From Agromyces subbeticus DSM 16689 (GTDB taxonomy: Bacteria; Actinomycetota; Actinomycetes; Actinomycetales; Microbacteriaceae): DNA of 64,000 bases. The position numbers and the translations under genes were made by a program. This document shows, one piece after another, positions 19,293-29,199 of this stretch (within the stretch, counting starts at the first letter, position 1; every line of letters starts with the position of its first letter). The DNA lies in NCBI RefSeq assembly GCF_000421565.1, contig NZ_ATXG01000014.1, forward strand, positions 1 through 64,000, given 5' to 3'. Under the pieces are notes generated by a model. That model worked only from the letters and a program-made list of their open reading frames with translations. It had not been told where the DNA came from and ran no database searches.

Positions 19293-20339
19293 TCACCCGA
19301 CGAGCGAACGGAACCCCGACATCAGTGCGACGCGTTCGGCCGAGCTGCGAGCGAGCGGTGTCACCGCGAGCGTCGTGACCCCGGCGTCGGCGAACGCGGC
19401 GACCCGCTCCGCGACGTACGAGGCGGGACCGATGAGCGAGACCGCCCGCACGAGCTCGTCGGGCACGGCGGCGATCGCCTCGTCTTTGCGACCCTCGAGG
19501 TAGAGGTCTTGGATCAACGCAGCCTCGGCCTCGAAGCCGTAGTTCGCGATGAGCTCGTTGTAGAAGTTCTTGCCGCGGGCGCCCATGCCGCCGACGTAAA
19601 GGGCGAGCTGCGGCTTCACGAGCGGCAGCACCTGCTCTGGGTGCTCGGTGATCGCCAGTGCCGGGCTCGCGAACACGTCGAGGGGGGCCAGATCGGCCGA
19701 GCGCTTCGTCGCACCCGCGGCGAGCGCGTCGCCCCAGACGCCCGCTGCGCGCTCGGGGTGGAAGAACATCGGCAGCCAGCCGTCGGCGATCTCGGCGGTC
19801 TGCTCGACCGACTTCAGGCCGAGCGACGCGATCGTGATCGGGATGCGCTCGCGCACCGGGTGGTTGATGAGCTTCAGGGGTTTGCCGAGACCGGTGCCCT
19901 CGCCCTCGCCCTCGGGCAGCGGAATGCGATAGCGCCGCCCGTCGTGCACCACTGGCTCGCGACGCCAGACCATGCGGCAGATGTCGACGAGCTCGCGCGT
20001 GCGGCCGAGCGGCGCGTCGTACGGCACGCCGTGGAATCCCTCGATGACCTGTGGGCCGGATGCCCCGATGCCGAGTTCGAACCGACCGTCGGAGACGAAG
20101 TCGAGACCCGCCGCGGTCATCGCCGTGAGCGTGGGCGTGCGCGTGTAGAGCTGCAGGATGCCCGATGCCAGCGTGATCGTCGAGGTGCGTGCGGCGAGGA
20201 AGCCGAGCTGGCTCACCGCGTCGAAGGAGTACGCCTCGGGTACGGCGATCAGGTCGACACCAGCCTGCTCGAGCTCGACGACCTCGTCGGCGACCTCGCG
20301 GAACCCGCCTGCGTAGTTCAGGAACATTCCGACGCGCAT
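19293..20339 (-). CDS. LLM-class F420-dependent oxidoreductase
   Basis: The 348-residue TIM-barrel protein has luciferase-like features: MRVGMFLNYAGGF at strand 1, LASGILQLYTRTP, and SDGRFELGIGASGPQVIEGF. These match F420-dependent reductases of actinobacteria, which transfer hydride between F420 and an organic substrate; flavin-using monooxygenases have the same fold. Substrate is unknown. The ATG at 20339 lacks a strong ribosome site (GAGGAGTGACGG upstream is acceptable). The 230-bp gap between tRNA-Lys and this gene shows nothing recognisable. Confidence 0.85.
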   Translation of the reverse strand: MRVGMFLNYAGGFREVADEVVELEQAGVDLIAVPEAYSFDAVSQLGFLAARTSTITLASGILQLYTRTPTLTAMTAAGLDFVSDGRFELGIGASGPQVIEGFHGVPYDAPLGRTRELVDICRMVWRREPVVHDGRRYRIPLPEGEGEGTGLGKPLKLINHPVRERIPITIASLGLKSVEQTAEIADGWLPMFFHPERAAGVWGDALAAGATKRSADLAPLDVFASPALAITEHPEQVLPLVKPQLALYVGGMGARGKNFYNELIANYGFEAEAALIQDLYLEGRKDEAIAAVPDELVRAVSLIGPASYVAERVAAFADAGVTTLAVTPLARSSAERVALMSGFRSLVG

Positions 20340-20366
20340 CCGTCACTCCTCGTCGTGTGTGGTGAT

Positions 20367-20385
20367 GGGGCCGCCGAACGGCCCC
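20367..20385 (-). terminator. Terminator after rskA
   Basis: GGGGCCG (20367-20373) and CGGCCCC (20379-20385) form a 7-bp stem with a 5-nt loop, 60 bp downstream of the anti-sigma gene on its strand. No other structure is evident in this gap. Confidence 0.55.
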
Positions 20386-20444
20386 GAGCACTCAGACCAT
20401 AACCGAGGGGCTGCAACGGTGCAGCATCCGTTGTCGGTGTTCGA

Positions 20445-21284
20445 CTACGTCGCGATGACGACGATGGGATCCGTCGTGGGTTGCGGCGAACCGCCCGCCG
20501 GCTCGACGGTGACGCCCACGGCGACGCCCGGGGCGAAGGAGCCGTCGAGCACCCGCCAGGTCTCGTCACCTCGCACATCGAACGTTCCGGCCGACTGCGC
20601 ACCGGCCTCGTCGATGTACCAGAGCTCGTAGGTCTCGTCGTCACCGACGTCAGGGAGGCCCTCGACGACGACGCCGGAGCGCGCCTGATCGGCCGACCAG
20701 TACAGGGTGATCGCTCCCCCGCCCTCGACCTCGTGCGTCACCGTCTGCACATCGGGCGCCTCGGCGATCGCCGCCATCTCGCGCTGCGCGCCCCATCCGT
20801 TCGGACCCGACCAGCCGACGCCGACGATGGCTCCGGTGACGAGCGCGACCGATGCAGCCGCGACCGCGATGACGGCGCCGGGTCGCTGGAACCAGCGGCG
20901 TCGCGCCGCCTGCTCGGCCGGGCCGGGGCGCGCTTCGGAGGCCGCGGGCGCACTGGCGGCATCGGGTACGAGGTGGAGTTCGGGGTCGGGCCGCTGCTGC
21001 GGGACCTCGTCGAGCTGGGCCATGAGCCGCGCCTTCAGCGCGGGTGGCGGAGCCTCGGGCAGCGTGGCGGCGCCGAGCTGCGCTGCAGCCTCGGCGTAGC
21101 GATCGAGCTCGTCGCGCAGCTCGGGGTCTGCATCGAGCGCCCGCACGAACGCGGCGAGGTCGTCCTGGTCGAGGGCGTCGAGGGCATGCGCGGCGGCGAG
21201 GCGCTGGAACCCCTCGGTCGAATCGGGCTGCGGCTCGGCCGGGGTCTCGTCGCGGTCGTCGCGAGGGTCGTCGGGCTCGGTCAC
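20445..21284 (-). CDS. rskA: Anti-sigma-K factor RskA
   Basis: A 279-residue membrane anti-sigma factor. It has an N-terminal cytoplasmic sigma-binding domain (AAAHALDALDQDDLAAFVRAL), one membrane helix near residues 145-167 (AVIAVAAASVALVTGAIVGV), and an extracytoplasmic RskA domain with YELWYIDEAG and LDGSFAPGVAVGVTVEPAGG. RskA holds SigK at the membrane and releases it after proteolysis. The GTG at 21284 overlaps the sigK stop by 4 bp, giving coupled 1:1 expression. Confidence 0.92.
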   Translation of the reverse strand: MTEPDDPRDDRDETPAEPQPDSTEGFQRLAAAHALDALDQDDLAAFVRALDADPELRDELDRYAEAAAQLGAATLPEAPPPALKARLMAQLDEVPQQRPDPELHLVPDAASAPAASEARPGPAEQAARRRWFQRPGAVIAVAAASVALVTGAIVGVGWSGPNGWGAQREMAAIAEAPDVQTVTHEVEGGGAITLYWSADQARSGVVVEGLPDVGDDETYELWYIDEAGAQSAGTFDVRGDETWRVLDGSFAPGVAVGVTVEPAGGSPQPTTDPIVVIAT

Positions 21285-21877
21285 GTCGTCACCCCCAATG
21301 CCGTTCTCAATCGGATCATGCCGTCTCGCAATCGGGTCTTGACGGTGCCGAGGGGCACCTCGAGGCGGTCGGCGATCTCGCTCTGGGTCAGACCGCCGTA
21401 GTAGGCCAGCGAAACACACTCGCGTTGCAGTTCGCTGAGTGCACCGAGTGCGGTGCGCACGCGTTCGTGCTCGACCTTGATCTCGACGGCCTCTGCGACC
21501 GTGTCGACGGGAACGTCGAGGTCGCGGGCGCCGATGCGCAGGTCGCGATCGCGTGAGGCCTGCGAGGCACGAATGCGGTCGACGGCCCTGCGGTGGGCGA
21601 GCGTGAACATCCACGCGAGTGCATTGCCGCGGCTCGCGTCGAAGCGAGGTGCCGATTGCCAGATCTCGAGGTACACGTCTTGCGTCACCTCCTCGGCCTG
21701 GGCCGGGTCGACGACGAGTCGCCGTACGAGACCGAAGACCCGAGCAGAGGTGGCGTCGTAGAGCGCGCTGAACGCCGCTCGGTCGCCCCCGCCGACGCGT
21801 GTGAGCAGTTGCTCGGCGGTCGGATCGGGCGCCGGCGCAGTGAGGTCACTGTCGCGGTCGGCCACGCGATCCAGCAT
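21281..21877 (-). CDS. sigK: ECF sigma factor SigK
   Basis: The 198-residue protein has sigma region 2 ([20 protein letters not shown], then [16 protein letters not shown]) and region 4 ([37 protein letters not shown]), as in the SigK group. The ATG at 21877 gives the usual family length; an ATG at 21946 would add 23 poorly conserved residues. Partner RskA is encoded immediately downstream, and a fasciclin lipoprotein is divergent. In mycobacteria SigK drives MPT70/MPT83 fasciclin proteins, so the same regulon logic is likely. Confidence 0.92.
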   Translation of the reverse strand: MLDRVADRDSDLTAPAPDPTAEQLLTRVGGGDRAAFSALYDATSARVFGLVRRLVVDPAQAEEVTQDVYLEIWQSAPRFDASRGNALAWMFTLAHRRAVDRIRASQASRDRDLRIGARDLDVPVDTVAEAVEIKVEHERVRTALGALSELQRECVSLAYYGGLTQSEIADRLEVPLGTVKTRLRDGMIRLRTALGVTT

Positions 21878-22079
21878 GTCAGATCCGGGGCCTCTCGGTG
21901 TACGGGCCACGGTGGTCGGGTAGTCCAGTTCGATGGCATGGCTCATCCGAAGGTGGTGGGTGGCACGGACAGGAGGCACCGCGAGATGCCGGGGGCGAGG
22001 CCTCTGCGGAGACCGTTGAGGGTCGGGGTGATCACGGGTTCCTGCTTTCTCAGGTCGCCGAGTGGTTCGCAGCGGCGGC

Positions 22080-22160
22080 CCGATCCGATTGGTCGAGTTC
22101 AGGCGGAGGGGCGATGCCGGCACCGCTCGACGGATTTCGGACCGGTTCCAATCCGATCGG
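22080..22160. promoter_or_regulatory. Inverted motif pair between sigK and fasciclin gene
   Basis: Minus-strand CCAATCGGATCGG (22092 to 22080) and plus-strand CCAATCCGATCGG (22148-22160) differ at one base and point outward toward the two divergent genes, with the same motif facing each. They may be paired promoter elements read by SigK or operators. The rest of the 350-bp gap shows no gene. Confidence 0.45.
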
Positions 22161-22227
22161 CACAGGGCGCCGAACCCCTCGCATCGGCCCCGCAACGTGG
22201 GTCGGAAATCCTCGAAGGAGTCGACCG

Positions 22228-22893
22228 ATGCGTTCCACTTCCCGCAGCACCCGCACCGCACTCGCGGTGTTCTCGATCACGGCCGTTGCAATGCTCGGCC
22301 TCGCCGGCTGTAGCGGCGGGGGCACCACCGCCGAGAGCGACGAGCCCACCATGTCCGAAGAAGCCACGCCCAGCGAAGAGCCTATGGAGGTCGACCCCGC
22401 GGCCGATCTCGTCGGCCCCGGCTGCGCCGCCTACGCCGAAGCCGTTCCCGACGGAGCCGGTTCCGTCGCCGGCATGTCGGCCGACCCGGTCGCCGTCGCC
22501 GCGTCGAACAACCCGCTGCTGAAGACCCTCGTCGCAGCCGTCTCGGGACAGCTGAACCCCGAAGTCGACCTGGTCAGCACGCTGAACGGTGACGAGTTCA
22601 CCGTCTTCGCACCGGTCGACGACGCGTTCGCGAAGATCGACCCGGCCACCATCGAAACGCTGAAGACCGACGCGGCCCTGCTGTCGACGATCCTCACGTA
22701 CCACGTGGTGCCCGGCCAGCTCTCGCCCGACGAGGTCGTCGGCACCCAGACGACGGTGCAGGGCGGCGCCGTCGAGGTGACCGGCTCCGGTGACGCGCTG
22801 ATGGTCAACGATTCAGCGGTCATCTGCGGTGGCGTGAAGACCGCCAACGCGACGGTGTACCTCATCGACACGGTGCTGATGCCCCCCATGTAG
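22228..22893 (+). CDS. Fasciclin-domain lipoprotein, MPT83-like
   Basis: The 221-residue protein has a lipoprotein signal with lipobox LAGC (Cys near 28), an acidic Ser/Thr/Glu linker, then a single fasciclin (FAS1) domain with hallmark [18 protein letters not shown] and [14 protein letters not shown]1 domains mediate adhesion; this one would be tethered to the outer face of the membrane. GAAGGAG precedes the ATG at 22228. Divergence from sigK-rskA reproduces the mycobacterial SigK target arrangement. A perfect 11-bp terminator follows. Confidence 0.93.
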   Translation: MRSTSRSTRTALAVFSITAVAMLGLAGCSGGGTTAESDEPTMSEEATPSEEPMEVDPAADLVGPGCAAYAEAVPDGAGSVAGMSADPVAVAASNNPLLKTLVAAVSGQLNPEVDLVSTLNGDEFTVFAPVDDAFAKIDPATIETLKTDAALLSTILTYHVVPGQLSPDEVVGTQTTVQGGAVEVTGSGDALMVNDSAVICGGVKTANATVYLIDTVLMPPM

Positions 22894-22909
22894 CACCACT
22901 TGAGACGAT

Positions 22910-22937
22910 CGGCCCCATCGACCCGACGATGGGGCCG
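22910..22937 (+). terminator. Terminator after the fasciclin gene
   Basis: CGGCCCCATCG (22910-22920) and CGATGGGGCCG (22927-22937) form a perfect 11-bp stem with a 6-nt loop, 17 bp after the stop. Confidence 0.85.
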
Positions 22938-23008
22938 TTCGTGTGCCCGGGCCCAGCACGGCACTCACGCGAACAGCCCGACGATGGGGCCGTTCGTGTG
23001 CCCGGGCC
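22922..23008. repeat. 32-bp perfect direct repeat containing a terminator arm
   Basis: Positions 22922-22953 recur identically at 22977-23008, a 55-bp period. The repeated segment includes the right arm of the terminator of the fasciclin gene but not its left arm. It looks like a local tandem duplication and leaves a decoy arm downstream. Confidence 0.85.
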
Positions 23009-23109
23009 GATCGTGTGCGCGCCGCCGGTTGCGTGTGCGCGCCTTCAGCTGTCTCCGAGACGGATGCCGCAGGCTGGAGGTTCCCGAAGGCCGCCCGAGA
23101 GGAGACCAC

Positions 23110-24288
23110 GTGCTCTGGAGCATCGTGCTCGACGTGTTGCTCGTGCTCGTTCTCATCGGCGCCGTCGTCAACGGCTCGCGTGCCGGCCTGCTGCGAACCG
23201 CGGCCGGACTCATCGGACTCGTGGCGGCCGGCATCGCCGCCTACTTCGCCATGCCGTGGGTCGCCGGCCTCGTGCCATGGCCCGAGTGGCGGGCTCCCGC
23301 GGCCATTGCGACCACGGTGGTGCTGCTCTGCCTCGGCACGTGGCTCGGCGCCGTCGTGGGCCATGCGCTCCGCCACGGTGCCCGCGCGGTCAAGCTCGGC
23401 GTGCTCGACCGAGTGCTCGGAGGAATCGGCAACCTGCTCGTGACCGCCTTCGTGATCGCCCTCGTCGGTTCCGGCGTGTCTGCGATGGGCGTGCCGGTGC
23501 TCTCGCCTGCGGTGGCCGGATCACGAGTGCTGCAGACGCTCGACGCGGTCACCCCGACGCCGGCCCGCACCCTGCTCGCCGAGATCCGCACCGCGGCGCT
23601 CGGCGAGGGCATTCCCTGGCTCGTCGATGTGCTCGGCGGTCCCACCGAGAGTCCGGCACTGCCGACGTTCGACGTCGACGATGCCGAGCTCGCCCGCGCC
23701 GCGGCATCCGTGGTTCGCGTGACCGGCAGTGCGTTCCAGTGCGGTTCGACCCTCTCGGGCAGCGGTTTCGTGGTGGCACCCGACCGCATCGTGACGAACG
23801 CGCACGTCGTCGCCGGGGTGAACGAGCCGATCATCGAGGCGCCGGGCCAGCCGGCGATCGCCGGGCGCGTCGTCGCCTTCGATGCGGCGAACGACCTCGC
23901 CATGATCGCCGTCGAGGGGCTCGCGACACCACCGATCGCGCTCGCGACGGCCACTCCGGGCCAAGAGGTCGCGGTCGCCGGCTACCCCTTCGGCGGTCCG
24001 TTCGAGCTGCGTCCCGCGAACGTCATGTCGAGCGGTCCGCTCACGATCCAGACGGCCGGAACCACCACGACGCGCGACGTGGTCACCCTCGCCGCCGAGG
24101 TCGACCACGGCAACTCGGGCGGCCCCGTGCTCACGGGCGACGGAACGGTGGGCGGCGTGATCTTCGCCAAGTCGGAGACCGTCGACAATGTCGGGTTCGC
24201 GATTCCCACCTCGACCCTCACGCCGATGGCGAGCAGCGCCACGAGCCTCGACGCGGCCGTCGACACCGGGGCCTGCGTCGTCGGTTGA
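23110..24288 (+). CDS. MarP-type membrane serine protease (CvpA plus trypsin-like domain)
   Basis: The 392-residue protein starts with a CvpA-like domain of four membrane helices (residues 1-125). After a periplasmic linker comes a trypsin-like protease with His near 231 (TNAHVVAG), Asp near 262 (ANDLAMI) and Ser near 336 (DHGNSGGPV). Two Cys (FQCGST and the C-terminal ACVVG) could form the disulfide known in MarP (Rv3671c), which supports acid and oxidative resistance in mycobacteria. GTG at 23110 follows GAGAGGAG. Proximity to sigK-rskA, whose activation needs proteolysis, is suggestive only. Confidence 0.9.
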   Translation: MLWSIVLDVLLVLVLIGAVVNGSRAGLLRTAAGLIGLVAAGIAAYFAMPWVAGLVPWPEWRAPAAIATTVVLLCLGTWLGAVVGHALRHGARAVKLGVLDRVLGGIGNLLVTAFVIALVGSGVSAMGVPVLSPAVAGSRVLQTLDAVTPTPARTLLAEIRTAALGEGIPWLVDVLGGPTESPALPTFDVDDAELARAAASVVRVTGSAFQCGSTLSGSGFVVAPDRIVTNAHVVAGVNEPIIEAPGQPAIAGRVVAFDAANDLAMIAVEGLATPPIALATATPGQEVAVAGYPFGGPFELRPANVMSSGPLTIQTAGTTTTRDVVTLAAEVDHGNSGGPVLTGDGTVGGVIFAKSETVDNVGFAIPTSTLTPMASSATSLDAAVDTGACVVG

Positions 24289-24300
24289 GGCGCGTCGCGG

Positions 24301-24450
24301 CGAGCGCTGCCACGACTCCGCGCTGAAACCCTCGAAGCGGATGCTCCGCAAGGCGAGCGCTGCCACTACTCCGCGCTGAAGCCTTCGAGGCGGATTTGCT
24401 CCGCAAGGCGAGCGCTGCCACTACTCCGCGCTGAAGCCTTCGAAGCGGAT
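24301..24450. repeat. Three tandem copies of the galM 3' end
   Basis: Near-identical units start at 24301, 24354 and 24409 (periods 53 and 55 bp), each beginning CGAGCGCTGCCAC and running through the segment that encodes the C-terminal FEGFSAE of galM. The third copy overlaps the real galM terminus; the first two are non-coding duplicates lying in the 132-bp gap to the protease gene. Confidence 0.9.
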
Positions 24451-25353
24451 GCCCCACGACAGCTGCCACTCTTCGCCGGGATCGAGCCAGCGCAGCCCAC
24501 GACCGGAGTTGAACGCCTCGGCCGGCGCCGTCATCGGCTCGACGGCGATCGCGACGTCGCCGCCCTCACCCGGGAACTCGCGCGAGGTGTACACCTGCAC
24601 GTAGTCGAACTCGTCGTCGGCCCAGATCGAGACGCTGCGGCCGTCGGGAGCGGTGAGGGTGTGCAGCACCTGGCCGTCTTCACTCGCGAGTTCGCCGAAC
24701 GCGTCGTCGAGCGACACGTCGCCGACCCGGCGACCCTCGCGGAAGTCCCACTCGGTGCCGTCGACCGGCACCTCGCCGGTGGGCAGCAGCCGCTCGTCGA
24801 CCTCGATGTGGCTCGCGGCGTCGAGGCGAAGCGTGAGGTCAGCCGTGGGCACGCCGCCGATCTTGAGGTACGGGTGCGTGCCGATCGCCACGGGCGCGGG
24901 CGCCGCGCCGAGGTTCTCGACGAAGTGCGTGACCCGCAGTCCGTCGGCGACGAGCTCGTAGTGCACGGCGGTGCCGAGCAGGAACGGGTAGCCGAGCTGC
25001 GGGTACACGGTCGCGGAGAGCGTCACCGAGTCGCGCTCGCGGGCGATCGGCTTGTACTCGGAATAGCGCAGCAGACCGTGGATCGCGTTGGCCCGTGCAG
25101 GCTCGGTGATGGCGAGCTGGTGCTCGACGCCGTCGTGGCTCCACCGGCCGTCGCGGATGCGGTTCGGCCACGGCACGAGCACGGTGCCCGCGCCCATGGG
25201 CGGCGCCTGGTCTTCGGCGTACGGCGGCACCAGATCGATGCCGTTGATGCTGAGGGTGCGGATGCTGGCGGCGACGGCGGTGATGGTCGCACGGATGTCG
25301 CCGCTCGCCGTCGACGTCTCGAGGACGAACTGTTCGCCCGTGGGAAGAGTCAT
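24421..25353 (-). CDS. galM: Aldose 1-epimerase family protein
   Basis: The 310-residue protein has the galactose mutarotase beta-sandwich with motifs VPWPNRIRDGRW, NAIHGLLRY (His as general acid) and GTHPYLKIGG. It would interconvert alpha and beta galactose or glucose ahead of GalK. The ATG at 25353 overlaps the stop of the DeoR regulator (ATGA). The C-terminus ends FEGFSAE, and this terminal segment is duplicated twice downstream. Part of a split gal cluster whose galT-galK half runs in the other direction. Confidence 0.88.
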   Translation of the reverse strand: MTLPTGEQFVLETSTASGDIRATITAVAASIRTLSINGIDLVPPYAEDQAPPMGAGTVLVPWPNRIRDGRWSHDGVEHQLAITEPARANAIHGLLRYSEYKPIARERDSVTLSATVYPQLGYPFLLGTAVHYELVADGLRVTHFVENLGAAPAPVAIGTHPYLKIGGVPTADLTLRLDAASHIEVDERLLPTGEVPVDGTEWDFREGRRVGDVSLDDAFGELASEDGQVLHTLTAPDGRSVSIWADDEFDYVQVYTSREFPGEGGDVAIAVEPMTAPAEAFNSGRGLRWLDPGEEWQLSWGIRFEGFSAE

Positions 25354-26198
25354 GGATCCACTCTAGAGTCTCGCGCGAAGTGCACCGCGAGCCCCGCGTC
25401 GACGAGCTCCGCGACGATCGGCGCCGGCGCAGCGGCATCCGTGACGAGCGCATCGAACGCGTCGATGGGGGCGATGCGGCCGAGGTGCACCTCGCCGAGC
25501 TTGGTCGCGTCGGCGACCGCGATCGAGCGGGCGGCGGCCCGCAGCATGAGCGACTTCACCGCGGCCTCCGGCAGGTTCGCGTTCGTCACGCCGTGCTGCA
25601 GGTCGACGCCGTTGCAGCCGATGAAGGCGAGGTCGACGTGCACCTCGTCGAGCATCGATCCGGCGAGCGGATGCACGAGCGAATGCTGCTTGGGCCGCAG
25701 CGTGCCGCCCGTGACGACGACGGTGAAGCGCGGGATCTCGGCCTCGAGCTCGAGCGCGATCGAGAGTCCATTGGTGAAGACCACGAGATCGTCGAGGTCG
25801 GCTCGAGCGCGAAGGGCGCGGGCGACCTGCAGCGTCGTGGTGCCCACGTCGAGGATGATGCTCTGCCCGCTCTTCACGAGCGAGGCCGCGAGTTCGCCGA
25901 TGCGCCGCTTCGGTTCGACGGATGCCTCGAGCGCCTCTTCGAAGCTCGGTTCACGGTCGGGGCGCTCGGCCGAGAGCGGCGAGGAGACGGGCACGGCGCC
26001 GCCGTGGACACGGCGGATGCCGCCGGCTCGCTCGAGCGCGTCGAGGTCGGCGCGGGCCGTCACGGTGGTGACGCCGAACGCGCTGCTGAGTTCGGCGACC
26101 CGCACGAAGCCGCGCTCGGCGACGAGGGCGAGCGCGAGCTCGCGGCGGCGGGGCGCGTCGAGCTGGGCGGACGCGGCAATCCCGGGCGTGGCACTCAT
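25350..26198 (-). CDS. DeoR/GlpR-family transcriptional regulator of the gal cluster
   Basis: The 282-residue regulator has an N-terminal winged HTH (GFVRVAELSSAFGVTTVTAR, then RVHGGAVP) and a C-terminal DeoRC sugar-phosphate sensor domain (SGQSIILDVGTTTLQVARAL, FIGCNGVDLQHGVTNANLPE). It is coupled to galM by a 4-bp overlap and divergent from galT, so galactose control with a phosphorylated sugar as inducer is the likely role. The ATG at 26198 has no purine-rich ribosome site upstream, so it may be translated from a leaderless or very short-leader mRNA. Confidence 0.88.
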   Translation of the reverse strand: MSATPGIAASAQLDAPRRRELALALVAERGFVRVAELSSAFGVTTVTARADLDALERAGGIRRVHGGAVPVSSPLSAERPDREPSFEEALEASVEPKRRIGELAASLVKSGQSIILDVGTTTLQVARALRARADLDDLVVFTNGLSIALELEAEIPRFTVVVTGGTLRPKQHSLVHPLAGSMLDEVHVDLAFIGCNGVDLQHGVTNANLPEAAVKSLMLRAAARSIAVADATKLGEVHLGRIAPIDAFDALVTDAAAPAPIVAELVDAGLAVHFARDSRVDP

Positions 26199-26235
26199 AG
26201 GGGAATCATGCGGCCTCGGCGGGAACTTTGCAATA

Positions 26236-26258
26236 CGAAACCAAGTTGTTTGCGAAAC
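26236..26258 (+). promoter_or_regulatory. CGAAAC repeats between deoR-type regulator and galT
   Basis: CGAAAC occurs at 26236-26241 and 26253-26258, 17 bp apart, followed by a related CGAAAG. The stretch is clearly more AT-rich than its surroundings and lies in the 83-bp divergent gap. It fits the direct-repeat operators of DeoR-family repressors. Confidence 0.5.
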
Positions 26259-26281
26259 GAAAGGCGCGTAGGGTGTGGCGC

Positions 26282-27441
26282 GTGAACGACTCGAACGACA
26301 CCGCCGGCGCGACCTCTGCCACCCCCGTCGACCCCCGCATCACCGTGACGTCGACGCGGCTCGCCGACGGTCGCGAGCTCATCTACTTCGACGACGCCGA
26401 CTCGACGCTGCCGGCCGAGCGCGGCATCGACGAACGAGTGCTCGACCCGCGACCGGCGAACGCCCAGATGCGTCAGGACCCGCTCACGGGCGAGTGGGTG
26501 TCAATCGCCGCCGCACGGCAGAACCGCGTGTTCCTGCCGCCCGCCGACCTCGATCCGCTCGCGCCGCAGCGACCCGGCAACCCATCCGAGATCCCGAGCA
26601 ACTACGACGTCGCGGTCTTCGAGAACCGCTCGCCGTCGTTCGGACCCGAACTGGCCGCACCGGATGCCGCGGGCGCCGACGCCCTCACCGAGCTGCGTCG
26701 CGTCGGCCTCGAGCGCACCCACCCGTCGTTCGGCCGGTGCGAGGTCGTCTGCTTCAGCCCCGAGCACGAGGGCTCCTTCGGCACGCAGACCGTCTCCCGA
26801 GCGCGCACCGTGATCGAGGCGTGGGCCCAGCGCACCGCGGCTCTCTCTGCGCTCCCGGGCGTGCAGCAGGTGTTCCCGTTCGAGAACCGCGGTCAGGAGA
26901 TCGGGGTGACGCTCGGTCACCCGCACGGCCAGATCTACTCCTACCCGTATGTCACGCCGCGCACCGAGCGCCTGCTCGGATCGATCGACGCCTACGGGTC
27001 GACCCTCTTCGCCGACCTGCTCGATCGCGAGCGCAACGGGCCCCGCGCGCTCTTCAGCGGCGAGCACTGGACCGCGTTCGTGCCCTTCGCCGCCCGCTGG
27101 CCGATCGAGGTGCACCTGCTCCCCCATCGCCACGTGCCCGACCTCGCCGAGACCACCCTCGCCGAGCGCGACGAGCTCGCGTCGCTGTACCTGCGCCTGC
27201 TCCGCGGCATCGACCGGCTGTACGACACCCCGACGCCGTACATCGCCGCCTGGCATCAGGCACCGGTGCACGAGCGGCGCGACGAGGTGCGCCTCATGCT
27301 GCAGCTCACGAGCCCCCGAAGGGCGGCCGACAAGCTCAAGTACCTCGCCGGCTCGGAAGCGGCGATGGGAGCATGGATCGGGGATGTCACCCCCGAATCC
27401 CAGGCAGAGGCGCTTCGCGCCGCGATCGGAACGGACGAGGC

Positions 27442-27445
<4 letters not shown>
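26282..27445 (+). CDS. galT: Galactose-1-phosphate uridylyltransferase
   Basis: The 387-residue protein has the active-site HxH in GHPHGQIYSYPYVTPR and the upstream VFENRSPSFGPE and CFSPEHEGSF segments of class I GalT. It exchanges UMP between UDP-glucose and galactose-1-phosphate. GTG at 26282 is taken as start; GTG at 26273 is an alternative with GAAAGG upstream. The stop overlaps the galK ATG by 4 bp. A second-half sugar-binding motif (WHQAPVHERRDEVRLMLQL) is intact. Confidence 0.93.
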
Positions 27446-28589
<1,144 letters not shown>

Positions 28590-28593
<4 letters not shown>

Positions 28594-28609
28594 GCGCCGA
28601 GGCGCTCAG
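28590..28609. terminator. Terminator between galK and ybaK
   Basis: CTGAGCGC (28590-28597) and GCGCTCAG (28602-28609) form an 8-bp stem with a 4-nt loop overlapping the galK stop region. The neighbouring genes are convergent, so it may serve both. Confidence 0.55.
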
Positions 28610-28642
28610 CGCGCCGGGCGCTCGCGCGCGGTCGCCGGCGCG

Positions 28643-29137
28643 TCAGGCGACCGCGGATGCCGGCGGCTCGACGGCGCTCGGTGTGCCGCCGGTGATGCGC
28701 ACGAGCTCGTCGAACGACGTCGGGAACACCGTCTTCGCATGCCCCGCGGCTGCCCAGACCACCGCGTAGTCGGCGAGCTGTACGTCGACGATCGTGCGCA
28801 CCGGTGCCGGGTGGCCGAGGGGCGCGACACCCCCGATCACCTGTCCGGTCGCCGCCTTCACCGTCTCTTTCGAAGCGCGCCGGATGACGCCGCCGAGCTG
28901 CTGCCCGAGCCACTCGGTGTCGACGCGGTGCGACCCCGAGGTCATCACGAGGATGGGCTCGTCGTCGATCGTGAAGACCAGTGAGTTCGCGATCTGCGCT
29001 GCCTCGACGTCGAGCGCGTCTGCGGCGAGCTGCGCGGTCGTGACGGCGTCGTCGAACCACACGATCTCGGCGTCGATGCCGTGCCCGGCGAGGGCCTCGC
29101 GGACGCGATCGACGGCGGAGTGGGAGAGCTCAGTCAT
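28643..29137 (-). CDS. ybaK: YbaK/EbsC-type aminoacyl-tRNA deacylase
   Basis: The 164-residue protein has the YbaK/ProX fold, with QIANSLVFTIDDEPILVMTSGSHRVD, the conserved Lys in RASKETVKAATGQVIGGVAP and the GHPAPVRTIVD loop. Relatives clear mischarged Cys-tRNA(Pro) or similar tRNAs in the cytosol. It is divergent from the permease gene with 62 bp between starts. Specificity within the family cannot be read from the sequence. Confidence 0.88.
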   Translation of the reverse strand: MTELSHSAVDRVREALAGHGIDAEIVWFDDAVTTAQLAADALDVEAAQIANSLVFTIDDEPILVMTSGSHRVDTEWLGQQLGGVIRRASKETVKAATGQVIGGVAPLGHPAPVRTIVDVQLADYAVVWAAAGHAKTVFPTSFDELVRITGGTPSAVEPPASAVA

Positions 29138-29199
29138 GCGTCGATCGTAGATGCCCGCGCCGACGCCGGCACGTCACCGGCATGGCGTAGGGTGCCATC

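Noticed and set aside
24218-24469. Minus-strand small frames across the galM repeat region
   Set aside because: They are read-throughs of duplicated galM 3' ends, with no start signal.
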